DNA of 64,000 bases from Panagrolaimus kolymaensis (GCA_028622995.1 JAJQJQ010000039.1:2232001-2296000), one strand, 5' to 3'; counted from the first letter of the stretch, positions 1 through 10,388 are shown. Notes: a model not told the origin generated them from the letters alone. Program-made: numbers and translations.

Positions 1-2
1 AA

Positions 3-170
3 TTCCCAATAATATTCGATTTTGAACAATCATCAGCTGAAATTAAAATTGAAAAAGATCATCTCACAATTGGTGTTGATTTTTGTTTTGATGATAATTG
101 CACTAAAGTGGAAAAAAGTCCAGATCCGAATGCAGATTACTATGATGTTGTTCAAGGTGCAGAAGGCTAA
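3..170 (+). CDS. 3' end of an unidentified gene (partial)
   Basis: The window opens inside a reading frame that runs for 55 residues to a TAA at 168-170. The other two forward frames are closed early, and codon use fits the neighbouring genes. The tail is acidic and ends DYYDVVQGAEG. I do not recognise a family from so short a piece. The start and most of the gene lie left of the window. It converges on TAF13. Confidence 0.5.
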   Translation, partial: FPIIFDFEQSSAEIKIEKDHLTIGVDFCFDDNCTKVEKSPDPNADYYDVVQGAEG

Positions 171-639
171 TAAAAAAAAATGCTGATGATGGATATAAAT
201 TTTAGATATTTTCTTTCTTTTATTTTTTTATAAGTCATTGTAAATAATGTTAAAAAAAAGGTTTTTAAGCAAATGAATTTAGGAAATTGTTATTTTAAAA
301 AAATATGTGTGTTTTTCTTTTTATTATTTTTCTTGTACAAAAATGGTTTTAATGTTTTGTAATATTTTAAAAATTCTTTTGAAAAGGTTTAAAAAAATTT
401 AGTTATAATAAAAATGAGTGAAAACTTTAATTATCAGAAGAGATAAAAAAAACAGAAGGCGATGAGTTTCTGGGATATGTTGAAAGTAAATTATTTTTAT
501 TAATAAACCCCATGAAATAAATATTAAAAATAATTACAAGTAAAAAAGTGCAACAACGACGCTAACTTTCTTTTGTGGATCAATATGCATTGGAATGAGT
601 GATTGAAAAGAATAAAAGTTAAAATTAAAAAAAAATCCA
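171..639. other. AT-rich convergent intergenic region
   Basis: The 3' flanks of the left-edge gene and TAF13 share this stretch. AATAAA-like signals on the plus strand (for example near 500-520) could end the first gene. No open frame with coding character was seen. Confidence 0.5.
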
Positions 640-1074
640 TCAAATTTTTATATCTTCGTTTTCAAAATCTTTTCGAGCTTTCTTTAATTCTTCACTCATG
701 GATAACAATTCTCCAACGCGAGTATATTTTTTCATATCTCTTCGAATTAAAAAATGTATTTCATCCATGGTAACTTTTTTAGAAACATTTAATGAAGCGG
801 CTTTTTGGCAAACTGATGTAATAAAATCTAAAGCAATTCCCATCAAGTCTTCAATGGTTTCATCTATTGGTTCCTAAAAGATTTTATTGAAAAGTTGGAA
901 TTAATGGAGTTGAATGTGGTAAAACTTTACCTTTACATCGCCAAAACCATAAAGCATATTTCTTATTTCTCTTCGAATTTGTTGATTTCTATCTTCGGGT
1001 GTTTTCTTTTCTTCTGTTTCATCCTCTTCTTCTGATTCAAATAAAGATGGTTCATCGGGTAATATACGGGCCAT
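640..1074 (-). CDS. taf-13: TFIID subunit TAF13
   Basis: Exons 931-1074 and 640-873 (minus strand) give 125 residues, against 124 in the human protein. TAF13 is a histone-fold subunit of the general transcription factor TFIID that pairs with TAF11 in the nucleus. Seen: an acidic N-terminus with a run of Glu/Asp, then the family signature LYGFGDV at the intron junction, the histone-fold helices (DLMGIALDFIT, MDEIHFLIRRD) and the closing helix MSEELKKARKDF, which matches the human order closely. The 57-bp intron has GT/AG ends and is phase 0. The start is the first ATG of the frame and gives a family-typical length. No duplicated or broken parts are visible. Identification is by family knowledge plus direct reading of the motifs. 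Confidence 0.93.
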
Positions 1075-1687
1075 AATTTTAAAATATTGATAAGTCTAAT
1101 TAAATTAACTTCGTTGGAAAAATAAAAGTTTGATATAAAAAATAGTCAGTAAACAAAGTAAAGCCAATGAATGCAATCGTGATAAAAAGAAAATCTTTTT
1201 TTGCTTTTCACTCTTTCCTCTTTCGCCCAAATGGCGGGAAAAAGGAGATCGTATAAACTATTTTTTAAAAGCTACAAATAGAGTTTGGTATTTTAAAACG
1301 CTTTTTGATAAATGTAAATGTAATTTTCAGAATGAGTTATGTAATCCTAATTTATTTTTTTATCGCAAGTTTTCATTTGAAATTTTAATCCTTTTTCGTT
1401 GTTGTAAAATTTTTGAGGAATTCTCCTCTTTTATGCAAAGAAAACCTTTAACAAAGGCGGATGTTGTTCTTTTTTCATTTTCTTTATGGGTTCCAAAGGT
1501 TGCTTTGATCTTGCATTGTTGCCTCCCGTTGATTCCTACAATCCTTTTTTATTGCTATCGAGTAATCACGCTGTAGTATTTTCTTTAAAATACTGATAAG
1601 ACTTTCATACACCAAAAGCATCTATAAAATGATCAACTTTTTTTTATCATTCTCCACACTTTTCTTTGCATCTCTAATAAAAAAAAT
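1075..1687. other. Divergent intergenic region between TAF13 and lysozyme
   Basis: About 610 bp of 5' flank shared by two divergent genes. Apart from the TATA-like box listed separately I see no gene or repeat. Confidence 0.5.
1623..1629 (+). promoter_or_regulatory. TATA-like box upstream of lysozyme
   Basis: TATAAAA lies 59 bp upstream of the lysozyme ATG, a reasonable distance for a core promoter with a short 5' UTR. No splice acceptor is obvious between the box and the ATG. Function is inferred from position only. Confidence 0.4.
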
Positions 1688-2386
1688 ATGAAGCTTTTGT
1701 TAGCTCTTGCAGCAGCAGTCTGCTTTTTAGCTTCTTCTGAAGCTACTCTCGGTTGGGATGGTATTCAAGCCGTTTCAGTTTCCGGGTTCCAATGCCTTCA
1801 CAATGCTGGACATAGATTTTTTATTGCCAGAGTTTGGGAATCAGTAGGAAATTATGATGAAACTGGAATTGCAAATATCAAAAATGCCCGTGCTGCTGGT
1901 TGGGTTGATGTTGATGGGTATATTTTCCCTTGCTTAAAATCTCGTTGTGCCCCAGCTAAAAATCAAGTAGAAGCCACCATTAATAAACTTAATGCTGAAG
2001 GAGCTAAAATTGGTATGCTTTGGCTTGATCTTGAACGCCTCGAATGGCCCGCTGATCATGCTCATAATCAACAATTCATTTTGGATATGGCTCATCAAGC
2101 TGAAGCTATGGGTGTTGTTGTTGGGTAAGCATTAAGTTTAAAATAGGTAATATTTGAGTTTTGTGATTTTAGAGTTTACACGAATTATAATAATTGGGCT
2201 GCAATTGTTGGTGCAGGATGGACTGGAGTTGCTAACAAAGCTCTTTGGTGGGCAACTTATAATGGGCACCAGGACTACTCAGGCTTCAGCGCCTTTGGCG
2301 GCTGGACAAAGCCTTCGATCCATCAATATGCTGGTTCTGTTAGTGGCCCATGTGGAGTTAACATGGATTTGAACTGGTATCCTTGA
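1688..2386 (+). CDS. Secreted GH25-type lysozyme
   Basis: Exons 1688-2124 and 2173-2386 join to 216 residues. The first ~19 residues form a signal peptide (Lys, then a Leu/Ala-rich core, cleavage near SSEA-T). The mature protein has the GH25 lysozyme pattern known from nematode and amoeboid lysozymes: GWDGIQ near the N-terminus with the first conserved Asp, the catalytic DxE pair in WLDLE, YTNYNNW after the intron, and the closing region with ALWWATY and IHQYAG. The family cleaves peptidoglycan, and in worms such enzymes act in the gut in digestion and defence. The 48-bp intron preserves the frame (GGA across the junction). An AATAAA-type signal follows near 2440-2450. All expected catalytic residues are present, so it is probably active. 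Confidence 0.92.
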
Positions 2387-2583
2387 ACATACTTTTTCTA
2401 TGTAAAGAGAATCTTTTTCTTCGTAAAATCGTTATAACAAATAAAAATATTTATTGATTAAATAATTTTAATTTAACAACAAGCGAACAAATAACTGTGA
2501 GTAAATTGAAGAGGGTACAAAAAATCAAAAAAAGATTAGAAAAATAAAGTATTGAAAGACCTTTGTGTTTTTTGTGATCATTA

Positions 2584-2857
2584 CAATGGGTGACAAAGTC
2601 TTGGGTTCAAAAACAGGGACATTGAGAGACATTGAAAGACATCCAGGGACACACACTTTGCCAAACAAAGGCAAAGAAAATGAAAAAAAAATTTTTTTGC
2701 AAGCTTTTTTTCGCAATTTTTTTTACGAAAACAATTTACAATATTTAGTTTGTAATGGTTGTTTATTTATTATTTAAAAAAATGGTTTTTATTTTAACAT
2801 ATATCAAAAATTTTAATTTATTTAAAGCATTTAAAACTATCTTTTAAGAGAATAATA
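2584..2857 (+). repeat. Left terminal inverted repeat (~274 bp)
   Basis: Matches 3898-4173 in reverse orientation, with a few small indels in A/T runs. It carries a chance open frame starting MGDKVLG in both copies. Similarity stops abruptly after AGAATAATA. Confidence 0.85.
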
Positions 2858-2958
2858 AAATGCTATTAGCTTCTTTTTTCTTTTTATTTTTTAAGTGAAA
2901 CAATTGATAACAAATATAATAATTAATAAACAACTTTATGTAAATAAATTAATAATTT

Positions 2959-3470
2959 TTAGTTGACAGGGGTTTTATTTGTAAGAGCTTCTTTTTCTTT
3001 GAGTAATCCTTCATTTTCTTGTCGAATTTGGCCAATATCAGCCATAAGTTCTTCCAAACGAATATTCGAAGCATTTTAGGTTGCTATTTCAATCTAAAAT
3101 TTAAGTTTTTTTCGCAAAGGTCTTTACAATTTCTCAGAAGCAAGCAACCGACTCATCAGTAAAGTCATCCATTTCACGATTAGTCGAACCATTCTCTTCA
3201 ATGATACTCCTAATCGACACACATCTTTCATGCATGGAAACTAAATTTCGATAAGCTTTTTGCAGTTGTCCATCTCGGCCAGCTACATTTGACATCCAAT
3301 TATCAACAACTGAATAAGTTCGATCTAAACTTCCATTGAGATGGTTGATTTATTGATCAAGTTTATTTAAATCTTCAAAAATCCTTAGTCTCTCTTTTAG
3401 TTGAACATTGACGTTTAACATAATTTCAATGATACGCTTTTGATAATCAATGCGTTCATTGTAGATATTT
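2959..3470 (-). pseudogene. Broken coiled-coil gene remnant inside the TA-flanked element
   Basis: On the minus strand a frame from about 3468 reads as a heptad-like, Glu/Arg/Leu-rich protein (QLKERLRIFEDLNKLDQ, then LDRTYSVVDNWMSNVAGRD, then a final stretch LEELMADIGQIRQENEG ending KTPVN-stop). At least two in-frame stops interrupt it (after NKLDQ and after DESVACF), and a splice acceptor-like site precedes the last part. Composition is clearly that of a real protein, so I read it as a decayed gene piece. I do not recognise the parent gene. It lies back to back with another remnant on the plus strand. Confidence 0.5.
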
Positions 3471-3539
3471 CATCAACGATTTTCTTTTTCTTAAAATTTT
3501 TTTTGTATTTTCGAAAGGTTTTATTTAATTTTCGACACG

Positions 3540-3870
3540 ATGGGTGGAAAATTTAGCAAAGCTTTTGATGATCTAAGCTATTTAGATCAACATGGTATTT
3601 GTAGTGAAAAATGCTCAAAAATTATGAATATTCAACAAAGCCAAACAACATGCACAAACTACCCTTAATCTTAAATCATCATCTGAGTAAGCCATTTTGT
3701 TTTGTTTTTTTGAAAGTTTTTGAACACCATCCATTTATATTTGGATTGATCATCTTTTTCTCTTCTTTATCGTTGCTACAATCTTCCTTCTTGTTGGAAT
3801 CCTCATTGGACGTCGCAGTGCTACTCGATGGAGCCACCGATACCAAGAATTCCTTAAAACACTTCCATAA
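3540..3870 (+). pseudogene. Remnant of a small single-pass membrane protein gene
   Basis: An ATG at 3540 opens MGGKFSKAF, which has the Gly-2/Ser-6 pattern of an N-myristoylation signal, and runs to a possible donor near 3595. Two further coding-like pieces follow in shifted frames: AKQHAQTTLNLK, and a transmembrane stretch FIVATIFLLVGILIG followed by RRSATRWSHRY and a stop at 3868-3870. Joining them needs splice sites I cannot prove. It sits head to head with the coiled-coil remnant, as a divergent host gene pair would. The parent family was not recognised, and pseudogene status is inferred from the broken frames. Confidence 0.4.
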
Positions 3871-3897
3871 TTTTTATTGTTTAGAGGGAAAAACAGC

Positions 3898-4173
3898 TAT
3901 TATTCTCTTAAAAGATACAGTTTTAAATGCTTTAAATAAATTAAAATTTTTGATATATGTTAAAATAAAAACCATTTTTTTAAATAATAAATAAACAACC
4001 ATTACAAACTAAATATTGTAAATTGTTTTCGTAAAAAAAATTGCGAAAAAAAGCTTGCAAAAAAATTTTTTTTTCATTTTCTTTGCCTTTGTTTGGCAAA
4101 GTGTGTGTCCCTGGATGTCTTTCAATGTCTCTCAATGTCCCTGTTTTTGAACCCAAGACTTTGTCACCCATTG
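3898..4173 (-). repeat. Right terminal inverted repeat (~276 bp)
   Basis: Inverted copy of 2584-2857, ending in CACCCATTG followed by TA. See the element entry. Confidence 0.85.
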
Positions 4174-4462
4174 TAAATTGCTTTGTTCTTGTTCTTTTGA
4201 TACTACAAAAAAATGAAAGGAAATTAAGAATCCGGAACTAAAATGATCAGTCTTGTTTCAAAAGAAATTTTTTTTTGAATGAATTTACTACAATTTTTTG
4301 TTATACGATAAGCTTTGTTTCCTTTGAGCATCGGTCACTCAGATTTTTACATTGGGGAAAAACAATTTTAAACCATTCCTGATTACGCGGCGTTCTATGA
4401 ATTTATGAAGCAGTAAATGGGTTCTAAGTGAAAAATGCCAGATCAAAGTTGCTTTCATCCAT

Positions 4463-5142
4463 CTAAGGCATGGTTGAAATTACCACTTCTTCAAACCCAT
4501 TCCAATCTTTGCAGCTTATTGTGGCATGTACAATTCTTCTTTCAAATTCGCTAACTTCAGCATGATGGTTTTTGGAATAAAACCGAGCTGGTGAGACATT
4601 CTTAAAAGCTAAATGTAAGAAATATCAAAGAAAAATAATGTATTACTCTTTTGATTTTTGGTGATTTTCCAACCATTATTTCAATTTTATAAAGAAGTCC
4701 ATTCATTAATTGTTTTGTTGCATTTATAACTACGATTGGAAAGAAATAATGAGTATCAGGACATTTTTCATTATAATCCATTACCGCTTTTTTAGTTAAT
4801 TCCTAAAAAAATTATTAAAGATAAAAATTACAAATTTAATCAATGATAAGTTACTTTAACTTCTTTTGATCTCGGGTTCAAATTTAATGGAGCTCCTTTT
4901 TTTAATATCTCCCCTTCTGAAGCAACTCTTCTTCGTTTCATTGATCTTCGATTTCTACTTTCTTCTGCTTCATTAATAAGTTTAGCCGCTTCAAAGGATA
5001 TCATCTTCGTAACTCTCACTTCTTGGTATAATAAATAAAATAACAATGAATAATTACTTTTTTTAAATGAAAACAATATATTTAAAGAGAGCAAAAAAAT
5101 AAGTAATAGGCTTAAACAAGATTTAATGATAAACAATGCCAA
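4463..5142 (-). CDS. Cystatin-like secreted protein
   Basis: Exons (minus) 4855-5142, 4647-4802 and 4463-4600. The N-terminus MALFIIKSCLSLLLIFLL is a signal peptide. Then comes a linker rich in Arg/Lys (RNRRSMKRRR), and from KKGAPLNLN onward a cystatin fold: ELTKKAVMDYNEK (first helix), the first hairpin TKQLMNGLLYKIEI, and the C-terminal strands FERRIVHATISC. Cystatins inhibit papain-like cysteine proteases. The usual QxVxG hairpin reads QLMNG, so the central Val is replaced by Met. The stretch 4990-5040 may be a 36-bp in-frame intron inside exon 1, and I could not decide. The third exon uses the AG at 4601-4602, because only that acceptor keeps the cystatin frame. Inhibitory activity is uncertain given the changed loop and the basic insert. 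Confidence 0.7.
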
Positions 5143-5685
5143 TGTGTCATTTTTTTTCCTTGCAATCTTTTGAATTGTGTTGCGTCAGGTGCTTTTTATT
5201 TCCACAAAAATGATTGCAAACAGCTTTGATATGCTTGAGACAAAGAAAACGAGAACTCATCAAAGCTTTTGAAATATTAAAAGCAGAGGGTATTTTTGTT
5301 TTTATTTTTGTTAAAGCATTTTTCATAAATTTGATTGACATTAACTATTTAAACATGTTACTAAAATAAAGATTAAGTTTCTTAGGTTGCAAAAGTGCAA
5401 ATAAAAACAATGAATGGAAAAAGGAACAAACTCCACACATTGAAAAGAAGTTTATGGTATTTCTATTCGAGAAAAAGCGCGGGCTTTTCAGTGTACTTGG
5501 CCTATTATATCCGCCAGCCATGCTTTTTTAACAACCTTTTATTCTCGCAGGCATATTTTCTCACTTTTTTTTAAATTTCCAATGCTGGTAATGTTTGAGG
5601 AAAATTATTTCAACCATTTCAACTTCTAATCGACGACGCATCATTTATTTTTTCGGCTGTTTTTATCGAAGAATTCATCAAGAAA
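5143..5685. other. Intergenic region upstream of cystatin-like and NEK-like genes
   Basis: Divergent 5' flanks. A 64-codon minus-strand frame (5147-5341) ends 5 bp before the cystatin ATG but has no family resemblance, so I treat it as chance or 5' UTR. Confidence 0.4.
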
Positions 5686-6799
5686 ATGGATCGTCCTTCT
5701 CCTAAACCTGTGAATCGTCATGCAAATCATCATCCTTCACCTCGTCCTTCATATCGTAATACTACTCGTCAACCTCCTAACGCTCAATTCAAACGTACTG
5801 ATAATTACAAAGTTGGTGAAAAACTTGGTGAAGGTGCTTTTTCTGAAGTTTACCTTTGTCAACATATACCATCAAAGAGAGTTTGTGCTATCAAAAGAAT
5901 AAAAGTGAGTTTATTTCATAATACTTTTTGTCTTAATACATTACATCTTTTTAGCTTCAACATTTTGATGAAATGCATCGCAAATTATGCACGAATGAAG
6001 TCGCTCTATTGAACAAAATCAAAAGTCAAAATGTTGTTCGCTGCTACGAAGCTTTTACCCAAGATAACGTTTTATATGTTACTCTTGAATTCGCTGATGG
6101 TGGAGACTTGTCAATTAAAATTTTGGTATGTTACTTTTTTGCTTTTTCAGAATATTATTTTTTTGCTGTTTTTAGAAAATGAGAGAAAAGAATTCAATGA
6201 TTCCCGAAAGAACGATCTGGTTTATTTTTCATCAAGTGTGTCATGGTATTAATATTAACGAATTAAAATTTTTTAGCGTTTCAAGAAGATGAGTGTTACA
6301 CCAAAAGAAGAACATACTGAATTTGAAAAGATTAAAGTTAAAGCTCGTCCAGCTATATCAAAGAAAAATCTAGCTGCAGCAGCCAGTAGAAATATTCAAA
6401 AAATGATGAATAATTCAGTTGAACGATCACCAACGTTGAAATCATTGTAAGTATATTTTAGCTTTGATTATTTATGTTCGTTCATATTACCTAAAACCAT
6501 TTTTTTAGTGAAGAAGTTAGTGATAGTGATGATGAATTAAAGAGCGCAAAACCAGGTGTTCATGAAACTGCATCAAATCCTGCTCCAACAGAAAAAGAAA
6601 ATCCTATTCCTGGTAATCTCACAAAGGCAAAAGAAAAAGAACGAGCAGCTACTGCTACTAAAGAAGAAGCTGTTGCTAAAAATAATGAAAATGCGTGTAA
6701 GCTTTCTCCAAAATCCAAATGCTGAACTTAACAATCTTTCTTTTGTTTTTAGTCGATCAATTACCTCAAAAACCAGCTGATTCTCAAAATGTAACATGA
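5686..6799 (+). CDS. NEK6/7-like kinase gene truncated after the N-lobe, with an unrelated tail
   Basis: Exons 5686-5904, 5955-6125, 6176-6235, 6277-6446, 6509-6696 and 6753-6799 join to 284 residues. Residues ~41-150 are a kinase N-lobe: glycine loop KLGEGAFSEVY, ATP Lys in CAIKRIK, helix C Glu in CTNEVALL, hinge LEFADGGDLS, and IPERTIWFIFHQ, which is the NEK6/7 helix E motif. The protein then leaves the kinase fold. There is no HRD, no DFG and no C-lobe. Residues 151-284 are a low-complexity, charged tail (KAKEKERAATATKEEA). Exon 4 begins with a strong acceptor (TTTTTTAG) 12 bp before an ATG at 6289, so the tail could instead be its own trans-spliced gene (MSVTPKEEH). The joined frame is open, but a protein without a catalytic loop cannot be an active kinase. 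Compare the NEK C-lobe fused to JMJD2 at 18.96-19.32 kb. Confidence 0.65.
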
Positions 6800-6911
6800 T
6801 GAAAATAAAAAATCATAAAATAAATTTATTCTTTAAAAAATTTTTTTGTAAAATAGATATTGTCATTATAAAGCACCAAACATTACAACAAAAAACAAAA
6901 CAAAGAAAAAA

Positions 6912-8720
6912 TTATGAAGGTGGAATAGAAGGAGGTGGAGGTGGTGGATAAGAATTTTGATGTGATGCCATTGAATGATGATTATGTGCCATAGATTCTT
7001 TCTTCCTTTGATCATTAGTCGGTGGTGGTGGTGGTGGAGGTGGTGGTGGTGGTGGCATTGTATGAAATCTTGAACGTTGATATGGAGATGTTGGAGGAGG
7101 CGGTGGCGGCATTGGATAAAATTGTTGACGTTGTTGATTTGATGGAGGAGGTGGTGGCGGCGTCATTCGATAAAATACTTCAAGTGAAGGCGGAGTCGAT
7201 GGAGGAGGTGGTGGATGTAAACCAAGATAAACACGAGAAATTGGTTGTTGAGGTTGAAAATTTCTCGGAATAAGACCTTGCGTCGGATGACCCAATTGTG
7301 GAGGCAATCTAAATGGAAGCATTGCATTTGTTGAGTCATTTGAAGATATTTGAGGTTTCTTCTCTCCTTGAATTTCATTCAGAAATGCAGCATACTGAAA
7401 AAAGTAAGGTTAGAATTTCATACAAAGAAATCAAGTTAAGTTCCGTGAAAAGTTTGTTAACAAAGAAAGCTAAAAAAGGAAACTTACTTCACTTTCCATT
7501 TCGTTTTCAGTATCTGCTTGGAAGCCAGACCTTGGATTTAAACAATCTTTAGCAATATGACCAGCACCACCGCAAGAAGAACAAACAATATTAGCAGTTA
7601 AATTCAAAGATTCAGTGCATTCATACCTAAAAAATAATTACAGATAAGTAATAAATACCAAAGTAACGTCAATTAAACCATCCAAATAACTTACGTTTTA
7701 TGTTGATCGCTTCCACAATTAGTACACTTCATTCCACCCATAATATCTTCCATTCGTAAAGTACCATTAAGAAGTGCTAATTGGCGTAATTGCTGCTGGC
7801 GTAACATATTGTTTTCTTCAGGTGTATTACGAGCTTCTTCAATAACTGCTTTAATTTTATCACTAGCATTTTTAACAATTTCAGGATCCGAACCATTAAT
7901 AAAAACATGAAGAGGTTCATTTGAACCTGGCAGAGAACCATCTCGACGTAAAAGTTTTCCTTCTTTGACAGAACCTTGACCACGAATAATGATTTTAGCA
8001 CCAGTAGTTTCTTCCAAAGCTTTTAAAGTTGCTCCACGAGGTCCAATCAATAAGCCAACAAAGTTAATTTCAGGATGATCCGCTTGTGGAATAAAGATCT
8101 TTTCATATAATTTCGTATTAGGTGGACGATAATCTGCAGGTGGCTTGTATTCAGGATGAATTTTGAGAAGCTTTTGAATTTGATCATGTCGACGATGTTC
8201 AAGTTCATGCCGCTTTCGCACTTCACGAATATTTGTTCTTTTACCTTTCATATCATAAATAGGTTCAGGCGATGGACTTCTTTCTCCTCCATTTGTACTA
8301 AATTCATTCATACGTAATTTTCTTGTTGCCTCTTCGATTTCAATTTGCACTAAAAAAGACAACATGGTCACATACTTTTAGTTTGGCTCCATTTAAAAAC
8401 TTACTGATATAAATTTGTCGTTGAGTATCATCCATATCAGATGGAAGAATCGTTGGCATACCTGGAACAAAAGCTTTTGTAGTACTCCATCGAGATCGTT
8501 TTTTAGTTTCTCTTACTTGAACAGCATCTTTAGACCTTTCTTCCTTTATGACTTTATCATTTCTTGGTTGATTTTCTTTATTAGAATTGACTCTTTCTAA
8601 TGGAGACCTTGAACGACTTCGCCTCTCTTGTTTGATTGACCTTCTGGTTTCATCGTTGTCATCTTGAGATCCAAATTTTCGACCAAATTTTAAAGGTTCT
8701 TTGTTTGCACCAGTCGACAT
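6912..8720 (-). CDS. sfa-1: Splicing factor 1 (branchpoint-binding protein)
   Basis: Exons (minus) 8405-8720, 7695-8349, 7500-7626 and 6912-7394 give 526 residues. SF1 binds the intron branchpoint and hands over to U2AF and U2 snRNP in the nucleus. Order seen: an Arg/Ser-rich start; the U2AF ligand motif KKRSRWS; FVPGMPT; the conserved SPSPEP; the KH-QUA2 domain (INFVGLLIGPRG, GSVKEGK, LNGTLR); two CCHC zinc knuckles (CTNCGSDQHKTYEC and CSSCGGAGHIAKDC); and a Pro-rich tail with poly-Pro runs of up to 12. Exon phases add up exactly. An acceptor (TTTTTTAG) lies about 10 bp before the ATG, which suggests trans-splicing. Length is somewhat below the human form because the tail is shorter. The gene converges on the NEK-like gene. 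Confidence 0.95.
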
Positions 8721-8731
8721 AACAATTAACT

Positions 8732-9582
8732 AAAAAACAAAGATAAAAACATATTTGAAAAATGGCAACGGAAAAGACGGAGAAAAAAGATGAAAGAAAA
8801 ATTACTCGATTTCATAATCGTTGCTAATGTCATCTTTAGGATTTATGGCCAAATGAGAAGAGCCATGCTGATCTTGGGAATTTTGAAATTACAGTAAAAC
8901 AAATTATCCCAAAAAAATGAAATTATGATTCAGGATTATAAAAAATCCAAATACATATTTCGATAATCCCACCAACTAAAGTTATACGATGAGCGAGTTT
9001 GCTTGTTGTAATTGAGAGATCTCTGTAAAATCGATTTTATTGCTTAACAATTTGATTTTTTGTTTTAAAATATTAAAACTTGCGTTGGACTAAAGATAAA
9101 TATTTGCTTTAAAAGCTTCCCAGAAATTAAATTTAATTGGAACTTTTATTGTTTTGGAAAGAGAAAAATCTCCTTTTTTTATTATTTTGGATTTATTTGT
9201 TTTCTTTAAAAATAAAAACGTTAACCTAAACATCGGAATTAAAAAAACATATTTATTTTTTTCTAAATTATGCTAAAAAAAGATTTGTAAAATATGGTCC
9301 TGCTAATTTTTGTTTAAAATTATCCAAAAATGAAATTATAATTCACCCAACTAACCCAACCAAAAATGCTTTCAATACGATTTTAATCAAGTTTTTTTTT
9401 TGTTTTACTAAGAAGTAAAACATTCCAAAAATTATTTTGTACAGCTCTTAGTTGCTGTTTTGATTAAATTAATCAAAACAGCTTAAGCTCCTTCGCCACG
9501 TCAAGGCGGCTGTACTTTGAAGGAGAAAAGGGTTTTCACCCCCACCAGTTTACAGGTGTTTCCGAGAAATCTCCGAAGAGAT
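8732..9582. other. Intergenic region upstream of SF1, with a small palindrome
   Basis: AT-rich with no coding frame. A 29-bp palindrome (GCTGTTTTGATTAA around one central base) lies at 9454-9482, just before the minisatellite. Confidence 0.5.
9454..9482. repeat. 29-bp perfect palindrome
   Basis: GCTGTTTTGATTAA, one A, then the exact reverse complement. It sits ~100 bp left of the 38-bp tandem array. Function unknown. Confidence 0.7.
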
Positions 9583-9583
9583 G

Positions 9584-9907
9584 AATGGCAAAGGCACAAC
9601 ACATAAAGTGAAGGATAACGAAATGGCAAAGGCACAACACATAAAGTGAAGGATAACGAACTAGCAAAGGCACAACACATAAAGTGAAGGATAACGAAAT
9701 GGCAAAGGCACAACACATAAAGTGAAGGATAACGAACTGGCAAAGGCACAACACATAAAGTGAAGGATAACGAAATGGCAAAGGCACAACACATAAAGTG
9801 AAGGATAACGAACGACACACTGGCAAAGGCACAACACATAAAGTGAAGGATAACGAACTGGCAAAGGCACAACACATAAAGTGAAGGATAACGAACTGGC
9901 AAAGGCA
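9584..9907. repeat. 38-bp minisatellite, about 8.5 copies
   Basis: The core GGCAAAGGCACAACACATAA recurs at 9587, 9625, 9663, 9701, 9739, 9777, 9822, 9860 and 9898. The spacing is 38 bp except once 45 bp, where seven bases (a GACACAC-type insert) were added. Copies are nearly identical, differing mainly at the two bases before GGC or AGC. Because 38 is not a multiple of 3, all minus frames stay open by chance, and those frames are not genes. High similarity implies recent expansion or homogenisation. Confidence 0.9.
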
Positions 9908-10388
9908 GGAGAAAAAAAAGTTGAAAAGGAAAGGGAAAAGTTGAAAGAGAAGAAGAAAAAGTTGAAGAATGAAATTTTAGATTCTTCGAAGCAAGTGCTT
10001 TAAGATTTTTGGCGCCAAATTGCTGAAAGGGAAAAATAACAACTTTGCGCGAAATCGTTGCAAGAATATTTGATAGGCCTTCTTTAGGGTCAAACGATTA
10101 TGTATGTTTTCGAAATACTTATTAATCCTCAAAATGGTAAAGTTTCCAAATTCGGTGTTATGCTACACTCTCAATAGGATGCATAACAAGTTTATAAAGG
10201 AAGAATAAAAATTTATTTAACTCTTTTGAAAAACAAACACGCGTTTCAAAAAAATATAAAATAAAATTTCAAAACAACATCAACAAAAAATACAGGCAAA
10301 ACATTACAATACTTTTCTACAGAAAAATTAACATAAATGTGTACAATCGAAAACAAACAAAAGAACTATGTAATCATTTTTTGTAATT
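9908..10388. other. Intergenic region between minisatellite and ZFC3H1-like gene
   Basis: Starts with a purine-rich (GAAAAG) stretch continuing from the minisatellite, then AT-rich sequence and the 3' flank of the ZFC3H1-like gene. No gene seen. Confidence 0.5.

Larger units (their letters stand above)
2584..4173. mobile_element. TA-flanked Tc1/mariner-like element with long terminal inverted repeats, no transposase
   Basis: The element starts CAATGGGTGACAAAGTC and ends with its exact reverse complement, each end flanked by TA (2582-2583 and 4174-4175). That matches the TA target-site duplication and CA(A/G)TG ends typical of the Tc1/mariner superfamily. The inverted repeats extend about 275 bp inward on each side. 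No transposase frame or DDE motif is visible inside. The ~1.04 kb interior instead holds remnants of two coding regions in divergent orientation, listed separately. It is either a nonautonomous element that captured host sequence or a long fold-back insertion. The superfamily call rests on ends and target site, not on an enzyme. Confidence 0.75.

Noticed and set aside
2565..2777. Frame starting MGDKVLG, present in both terminal repeats
   Set aside because: It exists twice only because the inverted repeats are duplicated. Composition is low-complexity and there is no domain.
5147..5341. 64-codon minus frame upstream of the cystatin-like gene
   Set aside because: No signal, domain or splice support. 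More likely 5' flank.
9501..9902. Long overlapping minus-strand frames rich in Cys and Leu across the minisatellite
   Set aside because: They are open in all three frames because a 38-bp unit without stops repeats. There is no start context or family match.
9584..9907. Regular repeat spacing considered as a CRISPR array
   Set aside because: Units are head-to-tail with no unique spacers, and the genome is eukaryotic.
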